The notes below the pieces were generated by a model. It was not told where the DNA came from and searched no databases. It saw only the letters and a list, made by a program, of their open reading frames with translations. Made by a program: the position numbers and the translations under genes. From CAKRJP01 sp963658085 (GTDB lineage Bacteria; Bacillota; Clostridia; Lachnospirales; Lachnospiraceae), in NCBI GenBank assembly GCA_963658085.1, contig CAVKOU010000010.1:3271-67270 (forward strand): DNA of 64,000 nt. Direction: 5' to 3'. Positions within the stretch are counted from its first letter, which is position 1. The number at the start of each line of letters is the position of its first letter. Positions 44,548-53,941 of this stretch are shown here, piece after piece.

Positions 44548-45873
44548 TTAATTCGTATTTTTGATAGGAATCAGAGCCTTCATCTCAAACCAATTTTCCT
44601 TTGTCTCCACTGTAAGGGCTCCATCATATTTATTGATAATATAACGAATACTTTTTATTCCGTAACCATGATGCTCTTTCTTTTCCTTGGTAGTAAGAAT
44701 GTCTCCATCCTTCGTCTTTAGATCTCCCTCGAAATAATTTTCAAATCGAAGAATCAAAAAATTCTTCTGCTTGGATACCGTAACATGGATCAGCCGTTTT
44801 TCTTTGTCCGGAATCTTAAGCTCGCACTCTATGGCATTATCCAGAGCATTTCCGAAAATGTTACAGATATCCATAACATCCATAAACTCCAAAAGAGTTC
44901 CGTCCGCCACACAGGTAAAGGTGATGCCATGCTTGGCACAGTATAGGCTCTTAGAGGTTAAAACCGTATCTAAGACTGCATTTCCTGTTTTATTCTGAGC
45001 CTCGTACTGCTTGATTTCTTCCTCCATACGATCCAGATAAGCCTCTCTTTTAGCGGAATCTCTCTCACTTCGAAGATAAGCGATCTGGTGCTTCAGATCA
45101 TGATATTTGTAATTGATCAAATCAATACTTTCTCTGGATTGCTTATATTGCACATATTGATTTTGAAGGACGCTCTGCACCGCTTCAAGCTCTGACCGGA
45201 TACGAAATTCCGAGCATTGCATCAAATGGGCATATAGAACTGCCAATCCACCGGCATCCACCAACATCCGAATATATCCTATAGGATAGGAAAAAAATCC
45301 AACCTCCACATCCGTATCACTGATGAATCCAATGTTACTTACCGCAAATACCGCAATGGCGATAATCACTCCCGAGAAAAATTCTTTCTTGGTCACCGCC
45401 AACCTTCCATCGGAAGGAAGATGCACATGAACCAAATGATAAAAACAAAAGGCAATTAATCCATATACAAAAATAAGCAACACAACTCGAACTAAGATTC
45501 CGGGCACCGCTCCTTTCCATACAAAGCAGATGAGTTGCCACTCGGTAGCTGCCATAAATTCCGCCAGGGCAAAGGCGATCATGCCAAAATAGGCCACATC
45601 CGAAAGTTCGATATCACAGGTTAGATAAAGAAATCCCATCATCATTGCCACTGCCACTATCATACAGGGAATCCATAAATAAATCGGTACATCATCCGTT
45701 CCTACTAAGAAAACACATTGAACCACCAAAAATATAGCGGCTATTATAGATGTCTTTTTAATACTAACTTTCTTCTTCATAGGAAGAATAAATAATACGC
45801 AGGCCAGCCACTCCGCCAGGGCCGTATAAACCCTTGGAATATCCGGCACAATCTGTCCCACTGATTCCGGCAT
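44548..45873 (-). CDS. AgrC-type sensor histidine kinase (GHKL)
   Basis: 441 residues. The N-terminal half has six or seven hydrophobic helices (about 12-225), as in peptide- or membrane-sensing kinases. A helical dimerisation region follows with the likely phospho-His in YHDLKHQI near 255, and a GHKL ATPase domain (about 330-437; NIFGNALDNAIE is the N box, GYGIKSIRYI the G box). The stop of the LytTR regulator lies 1 base upstream of its start. No AgrB or AgrD-like gene is nearby, so the signal is unknown; a cell-surface sugar or wall product is possible. Confidence 0.9.
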   Translation of the reverse strand: MPESVGQIVPDIPRVYTALAEWLACVLFILPMKKKVSIKKTSIIAAIFLVVQCVFLVGTDDVPIYLWIPCMIVAVAMMMGFLYLTCDIELSDVAYFGMIAFALAEFMAATEWQLICFVWKGAVPGILVRVVLLIFVYGLIAFCFYHLVHVHLPSDGRLAVTKKEFFSGVIIAIAVFAVSNIGFISDTDVEVGFFSYPIGYIRMLVDAGGLAVLYAHLMQCSEFRIRSELEAVQSVLQNQYVQYKQSRESIDLINYKYHDLKHQIAYLRSERDSAKREAYLDRMEEEIKQYEAQNKTGNAVLDTVLTSKSLYCAKHGITFTCVADGTLLEFMDVMDICNIFGNALDNAIECELKIPDKEKRLIHVTVSKQKNFLILRFENYFEGDLKTKDGDILTTKEKKEHHGYGIKSIRYIINKYDGALTVETKENWFEMKALIPIKNTN

Positions 45874-45874
45874 A

Positions 45875-46585
45875 TTATTTCACCACCTCTCCCCAGTATT
45901 CCGTAAGAGCCTCCATAAATTCTTTCTTTCTGGCACGACTTAACACCAGTTTTTCTCCACGGACAATAGCACATCCATCCTGGATTCCCTCTACATGCTG
46001 AAGGTTGATAAGATATCCTTTGTTTCCTCTGCAAAAGTTCATTCCTGAAAGCTTTTCCTCCATTTCCTTCATAGTTCCGGTAGTAGCATAATTTCCAAGG
46101 ATGGTATGAAGGATCAGAGTATGTCCCTGACTGTCTACATAGAAAATATTTGCAATATTGACCCGGACAGTTCCTCCCTTGATATTTACCATAATGCACT
46201 TTGACTCTCGCTTGTGCATTCTCTCAATGGCTCTTTTTAATCTCTGGGAAAACGCAAAATAGGATACAGGTTTCAGCACATAATCCAGTGCATCCACCGC
46301 GTATCCTCTGATCGCATACTGCGCCATATTGGTAATAAATATAATCACAACTTCCGAGTCAATCTTTCGAATTTCCTCTGCTGCAGACATACCGTCCATA
46401 AATTTCATTTCTACATCCATTAAAATAATGTCGAAATCTGATTTGTATTTATGGACGATCTGGTCTCCATCCGTATAGAGGGTAATATCAAAAGTCTCAC
46501 CCTCCTCCTTCTCGTATTGCTTAAGATAGCTTTGAAGTTGTTCCCCATACATTACTTCATCTTCTACTATTGCAATCTTGATCAT
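45875..46585 (-). CDS. LytTR-family response regulator
   Basis: 236 residues: a receiver domain with Asp in DIILMDVEMKFMDG (about residue 57) and a C-terminal LytTR DNA-binding domain (about 135-230; KLSGMNFCRGNKGYLINLQHVEGI). LytTR regulators bind paired 9-bp repeats about 21 bp apart. Such repeats are found before both GH3 genes. It follows the cytoplasmic GH3 gene by 10 bp, so the regulator would raise its own level. Confidence 0.93.
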   Translation of the reverse strand: MIKIAIVEDEVMYGEQLQSYLKQYEKEEGETFDITLYTDGDQIVHKYKSDFDIILMDVEMKFMDGMSAAEEIRKIDSEVVIIFITNMAQYAIRGYAVDALDYVLKPVSYFAFSQRLKRAIERMHKRESKCIMVNIKGGTVRVNIANIFYVDSQGHTLILHTILGNYATTGTMKEMEEKLSGMNFCRGNKGYLINLQHVEGIQDGCAIVRGEKLVLSRARKKEFMEALTEYWGEVVK

Positions 46586-46595
46586 TTTACATTCC

Positions 46596-48992
46596 TTAAT
46601 CTCTCTTAATCGCTGCCTTGATCAAATGAGCAGTTCCTGTAATTCGATGTCCATTGGCCATTTCTGTCAATGCTCTGGCCATATCCATAGTCACGAAACC
46701 ACCGGTCATCTTGGCATATCCACGGATTGGCATATTATAATTAAATAGTACATTCAGATTCGGCTTTCCGGTCTTCTCGCAATGTTTAATCATCTGCTTT
46801 AAGACACCGCAGAAAATCTTTCCAAGAATTCCTTTTCCGTAATAGAGCTGACATACGGCATCGTTCATCTGAATCTCACCGCTCCAGCTTCCATCCGGAA
46901 TTTCTCTTCCGTAAAGTTCCTTAAATTCATGGTCTTTTATATCTGTAACATTACCTGAGAAATAGCTCGGAAGCTTTTCTTTGCTGTATCCACCCTCTGT
47001 AACGGTACCCTTTATGTCGAGGCTACCCTCTAACTTCATGGTTGCGGAATCAGATCCTACATAAATCTCGTAGTTACCACTTTCCACCTCCCAGGTGTTG
47101 GTTCTCACATCATAGAAACGGAAGGTCTTATCGTCAAAGGAAATAGCAACTTCCTTCTCCTCTCCCGGTGCAAGATTAACACGGGTGAATCCTTTTAATT
47201 CATAAACCGGACGGAAAACAGTCTCTGACTTCTTTCCCACATACAACTGTGGAATCTCACAGCCTGCTACCTTACCTGTATTTTTGATCTTAAAGCTTAC
47301 TCCCTGATCAGTAACCTTTAAATCATTATATGTAAATGTAGTATAACTCAAACCATAACCAAATGGGAAGCGAACTTTTTTCTGAATGGTAGAATAATAA
47401 CGATATCCTACATACAAGCCTTCTCTAAATTCACTGCTTCTTTCCTTTCCCGGATAATAGCCATAGGACGGGGTATCCTTATAAGCCATCGGATAGGTCT
47501 CATTTAATTTACCTGACGGATTTACTTTTCCTGTAATCACATTCATAAGAGCGGAAGCTCCAGCCTGTCCTCCTAAATATCCATGAAGAATTCCCTTTAC
47601 ATAAGAAAACCATGGCATTTCAATGGCAGAACCTGCAGAAAGCACTACCACTACCTTATCACTTACAGTAGAAATCTCATCGATCAGGGCTCTCTGTCCC
47701 TCCGGCATAGCCATATGGGTACGGTCAAGACCTTCTGACTCGCTGATCTCGTCCAATCCTGCAAAGATTAGAACAACCTCAGCTTTTTTCGCTACTTCTT
47801 TTGCTTCCTTGATGAGATTGCTGTCCGGCTTTTTATTTCGAACATAGCCCTGACTGTAGGATACCATCTCTACATCGTAATCTCCGATAACATTCAAGAT
47901 ACTCTCTGCTTCCTTGGTCGGATTTACAAGAGAAGATCCTGCTCCCTGATAACGGGGAACTTTTGCGAAATCTCCAATAACAGCAACCTTTGCTCCGGGT
48001 TTCAGCGGAAGAATCTCGTCTTCATTTTTCAAAAGAACAATACTTTCCTCTGCTGCTTTTCTCGCCAACGCATGATGCGCCTCAATATCAAAGGTCTTTC
48101 CCTTTGCATTTTCTGTGGCATCGTGGGTATCAAAAACAACTGCAAGAAGTTCATCCAATCTCTGATCCAATGTATCCTCTGAAAGACTTCCTTCTTTCAC
48201 TGCCTTCACAATATCATGGACACCACTGTTTCCTGTCCCAGGCATTTCCAGGTGACTTCCATTCTTAACACCTAAGGCATGGTCATTACTTCCGCCCCAG
48301 TCAGATACTACATAGCCGTCAAATCCCCACTCATCTACCAAAATTTCCTGCAAAAGATGAGAATTCTCATTGGCATATACACCGTTGATCTCATTATAAG
48401 AAGACATAATAGATTTTGCATGTCCCTCTTTTACCGCGATTTCAAATCCCGTGGTGTAAATTTCTCTGAAAGTACGCTCATCCACTACGGAGTTGTTCGC
48501 CATACGGCGAAGCTCCTGGCTATTTGCCGCAAAATGTTTTGGGCAGGCCGCCACTCCCTTGCTCTGAATTCCACGGATATAGGCTGCCGCCATCTTACCT
48601 GCATGGTAAGGATCCTCTGAGAAATACTCAAAATTACGTCCACACAAAGGACTTCTCTTAATATTAAGACCAGGTCCAAGAACCACATTTACCCCAAGAG
48701 TAGCAGCCTCTTCTCCCAAGGCTTCTCCGATTTCTTCTCCAAGGCTCTCATCCCAACTATTTGCCACAGACGCTGCCGTAGGGAAACAAGTAGCCGGCAA
48801 ACTACCATTAATTCCCAAATGATCTCCTGCTCCAGCCTGCTTACGAAGACCGTGAGGGCCATCAGCCATAAACATCGAAGGAATCCCATACTTTTCATAA
48901 TCCTGGGTCTCCCATGTACTCTTACCAGACATCATCCTGGCCTTCTCTTCCAAAGTCATTTTACTAATAATCGCTTCATACTTCAGACTCAT
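46596..48992 (-). CDS. Glycoside hydrolase family 3 enzyme (beta-glucosidase type, cytoplasmic)
   Basis: 798 residues without signal peptide. Normal GH3 order: catalytic barrel (about 1-290; MADGPHGLRKQ, GRNFEYFSEDP, ACPKHFAANSQE, nucleophile Asp231 in VVSDWGG), GH3_C domain (about 310-520; EESIVLLKNEDEILPL, AGLDEISESEGLDR), fibronectin-like domain (about 560-650), then a helical C-terminal extension of about 110 residues (MIKHCEKTGKPNLN and following). It likely cleaves beta-linked glucosides or related short glycans taken up by the cell. First gene of the operon with the LytTR pair. Confidence 0.93.
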   Translation of the reverse strand: MSLKYEAIISKMTLEEKARMMSGKSTWETQDYEKYGIPSMFMADGPHGLRKQAGAGDHLGINGSLPATCFPTAASVANSWDESLGEEIGEALGEEAATLGVNVVLGPGLNIKRSPLCGRNFEYFSEDPYHAGKMAAAYIRGIQSKGVAACPKHFAANSQELRRMANNSVVDERTFREIYTTGFEIAVKEGHAKSIMSSYNEINGVYANENSHLLQEILVDEWGFDGYVVSDWGGSNDHALGVKNGSHLEMPGTGNSGVHDIVKAVKEGSLSEDTLDQRLDELLAVVFDTHDATENAKGKTFDIEAHHALARKAAEESIVLLKNEDEILPLKPGAKVAVIGDFAKVPRYQGAGSSLVNPTKEAESILNVIGDYDVEMVSYSQGYVRNKKPDSNLIKEAKEVAKKAEVVLIFAGLDEISESEGLDRTHMAMPEGQRALIDEISTVSDKVVVVLSAGSAIEMPWFSYVKGILHGYLGGQAGASALMNVITGKVNPSGKLNETYPMAYKDTPSYGYYPGKERSSEFREGLYVGYRYYSTIQKKVRFPFGYGLSYTTFTYNDLKVTDQGVSFKIKNTGKVAGCEIPQLYVGKKSETVFRPVYELKGFTRVNLAPGEEKEVAISFDDKTFRFYDVRTNTWEVESGNYEIYVGSDSATMKLEGSLDIKGTVTEGGYSKEKLPSYFSGNVTDIKDHEFKELYGREIPDGSWSGEIQMNDAVCQLYYGKGILGKIFCGVLKQMIKHCEKTGKPNLNVLFNYNMPIRGYAKMTGGFVTMDMARALTEMANGHRITGTAHLIKAAIKRD

Positions 48993-49114
48993 GAATCTTT
49001 TCCTCTCTTTCTAACTACCTCGTTTGTATACATGCAACAATTCTTATACAGAAAAATAATCTCTTTCACGTACTTCGAATAGTTGCGGATATTAAAGCTC
49101 AATTCTGTATTTTC

Positions 49115-49181
49115 ATAGTAACACATCTAAATATTCACATCAGAATTTCGCACAAATGGACATTATTTATGCATAAACGGT
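49115..49181 (-). promoter_or_regulatory. Promoter with LytTR-type direct repeats before the cytoplasmic GH3 gene
   Basis: Minus strand: CGTTTATGC (within 49171-49181) and CATTTGTGC (within 49150-49159) are 21 bp apart. Then come 24 bp and TGTGTTA, with -10 TACTAT at 49115-49120. Repeat sequence, spacing and distance match the second GH3 promoter. Together with the galT terminator this accounts for the 311-bp gap between 48993 and 49303; I see no gene in it. Confidence 0.6.
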
Positions 49182-49244
49182 AGCAGAAGTATCTACAGCA
49201 AGAGAATAAAGTGCAACTATTATTACCTGTTGCAGATGCAAAAA

Positions 49245-49267
49245 GGAGGTGCCATAATGACACCTCC
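49245..49267 (-). terminator. Terminator after galT
   Basis: GGAGGTG/CACCTCC 7-bp stem with a 9-base loop and five T on the minus strand, 37 bp past the GalT stop. Confidence 0.78.
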
Positions 49268-49303
49268 CATTTCTTTATGCTACTTTAATGACAATTCAGC
49301 ATT

Positions 49304-50800
49304 TTATACCTGCTCAACAAATCGAAGAAAAGCATCTTTTCCTTCCGGGGTTCTTGCATATACTCCGGCATGTTCCAATACCTTCGCAAATACCAGTCCC
49401 ACTTCCTCCTGGATAATCTCCCAGGCATTCTCTTTTGTAACGGTATGTTTTTTCAGGATCTCCTCTCCCCAATCAGCATGGGATGCTGTAAGGGGATCTT
49501 CTCTTAAATCCTCCCCTGAAGCTAATTTTTCAGCTACAGCAGCAAGTTCTGTCTTTAAACGTCCCGGCAAGATTGCAAGTCCCATAACCTCAATAAGTCC
49601 AATGTTCTCTTTCTTAATATGATGAAGCTCTGCATGTGGATGATAAAGTCCCAGCGGATGCTCCTTGGTAGTGAGATTATTACGAAGCACTAAATCCAAC
49701 TCGTAATCTTCCCCTCTTCTTCTTGCGATCGGAGTAATGGTATTATGAGGTTCTCCGTCTGTCTCTGCAAAGATATTTGCAGAAGCATCGGTATATCCTC
49801 TCCAGCTTCCAAGGATCTTATCCGCCAATTCCACCAGTCTCTCAGGCTCTGTTGCTTTCAAACGGATGACAGACATCGGCCATTTTACGATTCCGGCCTC
49901 CACATCATCAAATCCAGCAAAGGAAATCTCTGTCTCTACCGGAGCCTTCTCCATGGCAAAAGTATAGCAGCCTCCCTGGAAATGATCATGAGCCAGGATG
50001 GATCCTCCTACAATTGGAAGATCTGCATTGGATCCTACAAAGTAATGTGGAAACTGTCCAACGAAATCTAAAAGTTTCCCAAAACATGCTCGATCAATTT
50101 TCATCGGCGTATGCTGTTTATTAAAACAAATACAATGCTCATTATAATATACATAAGGAGAATATTGCAGATACCATGGCGCACCATTAATACAAATAGG
50201 CACGATTCTGTGGTTTTGTCTTGCCGGGAAATTTAAACGCCCCGGATATCCCTCGTTTTCCTCACAGAGCATACACTTCGGATAATTAGAGGTCGGTTGG
50301 TTTCTAGCTGCTGCAATAGCCTTTGGATCCTTCTCCGGCTTTGACAGGTTAATGGAAATATCCATCTCCCCGTACTCTGTCTGTGATTTCCAGCGCATAT
50401 CCTTCACGATACGGTCTCTTCTTATATAGTTGGTATCCTGACTAAATTCATAGTACCAGTCTGTAGCCTTCTTGGAAGACTCCTCCACAAGCTCCTTAAA
50501 TTTCTTACGAACCTGAGAAGGTCTTGGCGTGATACTTCCCATAATCTTTGTATCAAAAAGATCTCTATATGCGATGGAGTTTTCTTTTAAAACGCCTCTT
50601 TCATAAGCATCGTCCATCAACCACGAAAGAATTTCACATAATTCTAAATTCTTTGCCTCCTCTGCTTCTTCCCATTCAAAGGATTCTAACTCCAATACAT
50701 TTAAAAGACTGTTGGCTGCCCAAGCCTTTTCCTCCGGTTCGATCAAACCTTTCTCCAAGGCATATTTCACAAGACTTGTAATCCATGCATTTCTGCTCAT
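49304..50800 (-). CDS. galT: UDP-glucose-hexose-1-phosphate uridylyltransferase (Firmicutes type)
   Basis: Swaps UMP between UDP-glucose and galactose 1-phosphate in the Leloir pathway. 498 residues, the length of the Gram-positive GalT class rather than the 350-residue E. coli form. RPSQVRKKF, NYPKCMLCEENEGYPGRLNFPARQNHRIVP (spanning residues about 170-200, cysteines visible), DHFQGGCYTFAMEKAP and LYHPHAELHHIKKENIGLIEVMG are family motifs. Follows galK by 118 bp with a hairpin in between. No galE in the window. Confidence 0.95.
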   Translation of the reverse strand: MSRNAWITSLVKYALEKGLIEPEEKAWAANSLLNVLELESFEWEEAEEAKNLELCEILSWLMDDAYERGVLKENSIAYRDLFDTKIMGSITPRPSQVRKKFKELVEESSKKATDWYYEFSQDTNYIRRDRIVKDMRWKSQTEYGEMDISINLSKPEKDPKAIAAARNQPTSNYPKCMLCEENEGYPGRLNFPARQNHRIVPICINGAPWYLQYSPYVYYNEHCICFNKQHTPMKIDRACFGKLLDFVGQFPHYFVGSNADLPIVGGSILAHDHFQGGCYTFAMEKAPVETEISFAGFDDVEAGIVKWPMSVIRLKATEPERLVELADKILGSWRGYTDASANIFAETDGEPHNTITPIARRRGEDYELDLVLRNNLTTKEHPLGLYHPHAELHHIKKENIGLIEVMGLAILPGRLKTELAAVAEKLASGEDLREDPLTASHADWGEEILKKHTVTKENAWEIIQEEVGLVFAKVLEHAGVYARTPEGKDAFLRFVEQV

Positions 50801-50870
50801 TTTGCTTTATCCTCCATTCCTAATACATACCTGTAGAATTTTGCAATTTTCTATACTACATTTCACACAA

Positions 50871-50903
50871 TAATCGAAGGTAACGCTTCGCTACCTTCGA
50901 TTA
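50871..50903 (-). other. Hairpin between galK and galT
   Basis: Perfect 12-bp inverted repeat TAATCGAAGGTA/TACCTTCGATTA with a 9-base loop, beginning 16 bp past the galK stop. Only a weak T-rich tail follows, so it is probably a partial terminator or stability hairpin inside galK-galT. Confidence 0.5.
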
Positions 50904-50918
50904 TATCGATCATACATC

Positions 50919-52205
50919 CTACGCAGAAAGAACGATTCCACCTGCCGGTCTGATATTCAGCACATGGCAGCATCCTTTTTTCAGCATCTTCTCCATATCT
51001 GCTTTGAATTGTTCTACGTTCTCAAGTGGCACGAAAGCCTGCAAAGTTCCCGCAAATCCTCCTCCGTGAACACGACAAGCACCCTCGCCCTTTAATGCGA
51101 TCTCAGCTACCGCTAAAGCTACTGCCATATCCTGGTGTTCTGTGGCACCACTTGGTGTAATATTCTGTAAAAGTTCCCAAGAAGAACGTCCGGATTCTCT
51201 GACGATTCTAAGGAATTCCTCTTTATTTCCCTGGTTAAGGGCATCTGCCTCTAATACTGCAAATCTATTATCTGCAAAAAAATGCATTGCACGAAGAACT
51301 GCCTGATCTCCTACTGCTTTTCGAACTTCCGGAAGTTTATTTAAGAAATCCTCTTCTTTCACATCACGAAGTACCTTCTCTCCGAAAAATTCTGCCACCT
51401 TGCACATATCTCTTGGAATCGCTGCATATTCCCCTGTAAGTGCTGCATGGTCTGCACCGCTGTCTACGATACAAAGCGCAAGTCCCATAGCCTTAAGATC
51501 AGCTGTCACCGGACGAACTACCGGTGCTTCCGGATCTTTAAAATCAATAGCAACGGCCTCTCCTACAGAGGAAGCTGTCTGATCCATCAGACCACTTGGC
51601 TTTCCAAAGAAGATATTCTCTGCCTTCTGTCCGATCTTTGCAAGAGTCACTGCATCCAACTCATCCTTGCAGAATAAGTGATTTCCTACAACTCCTAAAA
51701 GGATCTCGCAGGCTGCAGAGGAAGAAAGTCCAGATCCCGGAAGCACACTTGATACTGCATAGATATCGCATCCTGCCACCGGATATCCTGCTTTTTTAAG
51801 CTCTGCAAATACACCTCGAACTAAGGATTCTGTAGTCTCTTTTTCCTCTTCCTTTGGCTCTACCTCAGTAATATCGATGGTTGTCATTGGCCATCCCTCG
51901 GATTGGAATCTCACCTCATTGGTGCCATTTAAAGCTACACAGGAAAGAAAATCCAGGTTTACAGAAGCCGCCAATACATTTCCGTGCTGATGATCTGTAT
52001 GATTTCCCCCAATCTCTGTACGTCCCGGTGCTGAGCACAGTGCCACCTCTGTATCATCAGTTGCACCAAAGGTTTCCTTAAAGGCTTCCATTACGTGTTT
52101 TACACGGGCAATATCCTCCTTCGGATTCAGATAACCAGCCTTTAAAAATGCCGATTCAAGCTCCTGCTTTTCCACCATCTGATACAGCTCATTCCATTTT
52201 TTCAT
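50919..52205 (-). CDS. galK: Galactokinase
   Basis: Phosphorylates galactose to galactose 1-phosphate. 428 residues, a GHMP kinase. The substrate signature reads CSAPGRTEIGGNHTDHQHGN (about 57-76; GNHTD instead of the classic GEHTD, a variant seen in clostridial galactokinases). The ATP loop is SVLPGSGLSSSAACEILL (about 157-174) and the third motif is RVHGGGFAGTLQAF near 385. AGGAGG-like site 5 bases before ATG. First gene of galK-galT. Confidence 0.95.
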   Translation of the reverse strand: MKKWNELYQMVEKQELESAFLKAGYLNPKEDIARVKHVMEAFKETFGATDDTEVALCSAPGRTEIGGNHTDHQHGNVLAASVNLDFLSCVALNGTNEVRFQSEGWPMTTIDITEVEPKEEEKETTESLVRGVFAELKKAGYPVAGCDIYAVSSVLPGSGLSSSAACEILLGVVGNHLFCKDELDAVTLAKIGQKAENIFFGKPSGLMDQTASSVGEAVAIDFKDPEAPVVRPVTADLKAMGLALCIVDSGADHAALTGEYAAIPRDMCKVAEFFGEKVLRDVKEEDFLNKLPEVRKAVGDQAVLRAMHFFADNRFAVLEADALNQGNKEEFLRIVRESGRSSWELLQNITPSGATEHQDMAVALAVAEIALKGEGACRVHGGGFAGTLQAFVPLENVEQFKADMEKMLKKGCCHVLNIRPAGGIVLSA

Positions 52206-52238
52206 GCTTCAATTCCTCCATTATTTCTTCTATACAAT

Positions 52239-52260
52239 AACAAGGATATTTTCCCTTGTT
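52239..52260 (-). other. Inverted repeat in the galK leader
   Basis: AACAAGG/CCTTGTT arms of 7 bp with an 8-base gap, about 35 bp before the galK start. Could be an operator or leader hairpin. A -10-like TATGAT lies about 35 bp further upstream. Confidence 0.35.
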
Positions 52261-52289
52261 TTTAACAAAATACATTCCTTGCTATCATA

Positions 52290-52853
52290 TCATATTTTTC
52301 TTAAAAAATGTTCCCTATTTGGATATTCTTTTCGATATGCATTTAAGGCTGCTTCTCTTAGCAAAGCAAACTCCTGATCCATGCGCAACATATGGGGTGT
52401 GGCAAATACGATTACGCTGATTTGTTCCGCTATTTTTTTTGTAATCCCCTCTTCCGAAAGCTGTCCCATGCCAAAGACCATAGAGGTAAACCCTCGACCC
52501 TCACGACTCACTTCTATATACTTTAGAAACACATTCGTTAACTCTAGCTCCAAAATTTCCTGTTGTTTCGGACTTAATGCTTCTGGATTTCCAAGTCCTA
52601 ACTCCACCAATATTTTCGCCGCCTGACGTTTTTTCTTTCCTCCGGGATCCAGACTGCTTCCCTCTGCTAAATATTTTAGCTCCATAAGGTATCCTACAAA
52701 TGCATCCTTTGTAGGCTTTCGTTTTCCATAGCGTGCGACCCACAAGTTCTTTCGGTATTCCTTTGCAGCCAGATCCTCCTCCTGATTCTCTTTTAAAATC
52801 CACAGTCTCTTTTCTGCATCTGTCTCTGTATAAAAATCTTCCAGCCAGGACAT
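52290..52853 (-). CDS. Uncharacterised 187-residue protein at the end of the sugar-sensing operon
   Basis: I do not recognise the family with confidence. Helical, soluble, no signal peptide. The N-terminal part has KENQEEDLAAKEYRKNLWVARYGKR, the centre KKKRQAAKILVELGLGNPEAL, and the C-terminal half is mostly helix with FTSMVFGMGQLSEEGITKKIA. It lies 26 bp after the second sugar-binding protein gene on the same strand and 84 bp before galK. Probably cytoplasmic; its link with sugar sensing is positional only. Confidence 0.7.
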   Translation of the reverse strand: MSWLEDFYTETDAEKRLWILKENQEEDLAAKEYRKNLWVARYGKRKPTKDAFVGYLMELKYLAEGSSLDPGGKKKRQAAKILVELGLGNPEALSPKQQEILELELTNVFLKYIEVSREGRGFTSMVFGMGQLSEEGITKKIAEQISVIVFATPHMLRMDQEFALLREAALNAYRKEYPNREHFLRKI

Positions 52854-52879
52854 ATTCTTACCTTCTCCTATCTATGTTT

Positions 52880-53941
52880 CTATCTTCCGACAAAACTGTC
52901 TACGTTGCTCTCATCCACTCGCCGATACTGAGCTGTATAATATTTTTCATCTTCCAAATGAATCTCATCCAATGATCGATCTTGATAGATCAACCAAATC
53001 ATTCTTGCCATCTGTCTGGCCTGATCCTCCCGGTCCTGATATACAGTCCCCTGAATCTTTCCATCTTTAATCGCTTCCAAAGCATCGGGCAAGCCGTCAA
53101 TTCCAAATAGAGCCGGCCATTTAGAAGAATCGATCCCGGCACTCTCATAAGCTTCCACTGCTCCTAATGCCATCTCATCATTGTTGGAAAGAATCAGCTC
53201 CACCGAATCCCCATATTGACTGATGATGCGATTTACACGATTCTCAGCCTGCCCCCTGTTCCAATCTGCAAATTGATTGGTTAGTTTTTCCAGTTCAATC
53301 CCCTGTTCCATAAGAGTTTTTACGGAGACCTCCGTTCGACTGATGGAGTCCTGATGTCCTGCCTCTCCCACCAGCATGACATACTGGATCTTACCATCCT
53401 GATTTCGATCCAGCTCCGGGTGAGCCTTAATATAATCTGCTGCCAACTTTCCTTGAATAACACCGGATTGCTCCGCCTCACATCCTATATAATATAAATG
53501 TTCCCATTGAAACAGATCTTCCCTTACAGGTTCCCGGTTAAAGAATAGCACCGGGATCTCATTTTCTTTGGCCATCTTTATGATTTTGGAAGGAGCTGTT
53601 CGATCTACCAGATTCACACACAGGATATCACATCCTGCATCGATCATTTCCTCCACCACTTCGTCCTGGTCCTCCTGATCATTTCCGCCGGATTTTATAG
53701 AAACCATTACACTCATATCTTCGGTTTCTTTCTTTTTCAGTTCTTCCTTCAATGTATCTGTAAGGGCATTGATATAAGGGTCATCCTGACTGTAAGTTAC
53801 AATTCCAACCCGCAAGATATCGGACTGCTCTTCCTCTTTTCCAGTGCAACCTTCAGGTAGCAAAAGAAACAAAATCATGAATATAGCAAGAATTTTTTTA
53901 GGATTACTGACTGAAATACAAAAACTTTTCCATCTCTTCAT
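52880..53941 (-). CDS. MglB-like galactose-binding lipoprotein (normal domain order), probable sensor accessory
   Basis: 353 residues with an N-terminal hydrophobic segment and lipobox-like LPEGC (Cys about residue 32). The galactose-binding-protein order is intact: VGIVTYSQDDPYI, CVNLVDRTAPS, VLFFNREP, calcium loop DRNQDGKIQ, GEAGHQDSISR, DWNRGQA, LSNNDEMALG and FGIDGLPDAL. Most sugar-contact residues of E. coli MglB are matched. The gene overlaps its upstream neighbour by 38 bp and shares an operon with a YesM kinase and AraC regulator, not with transporter subunits. By analogy with sugar-binding proteins that feed histidine kinases, it probably presents galactose to the sensor. Confidence 0.88.
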   Translation of the reverse strand: MKRWKSFCISVSNPKKILAIFMILFLLLPEGCTGKEEEQSDILRVGIVTYSQDDPYINALTDTLKEELKKKETEDMSVMVSIKSGGNDQEDQDEVVEEMIDAGCDILCVNLVDRTAPSKIIKMAKENEIPVLFFNREPVREDLFQWEHLYYIGCEAEQSGVIQGKLAADYIKAHPELDRNQDGKIQYVMLVGEAGHQDSISRTEVSVKTLMEQGIELEKLTNQFADWNRGQAENRVNRIISQYGDSVELILSNNDEMALGAVEAYESAGIDSSKWPALFGIDGLPDALEAIKDGKIQGTVYQDREDQARQMARMIWLIYQDRSLDEIHLEDEKYYTAQYRRVDESNVDSFVGR

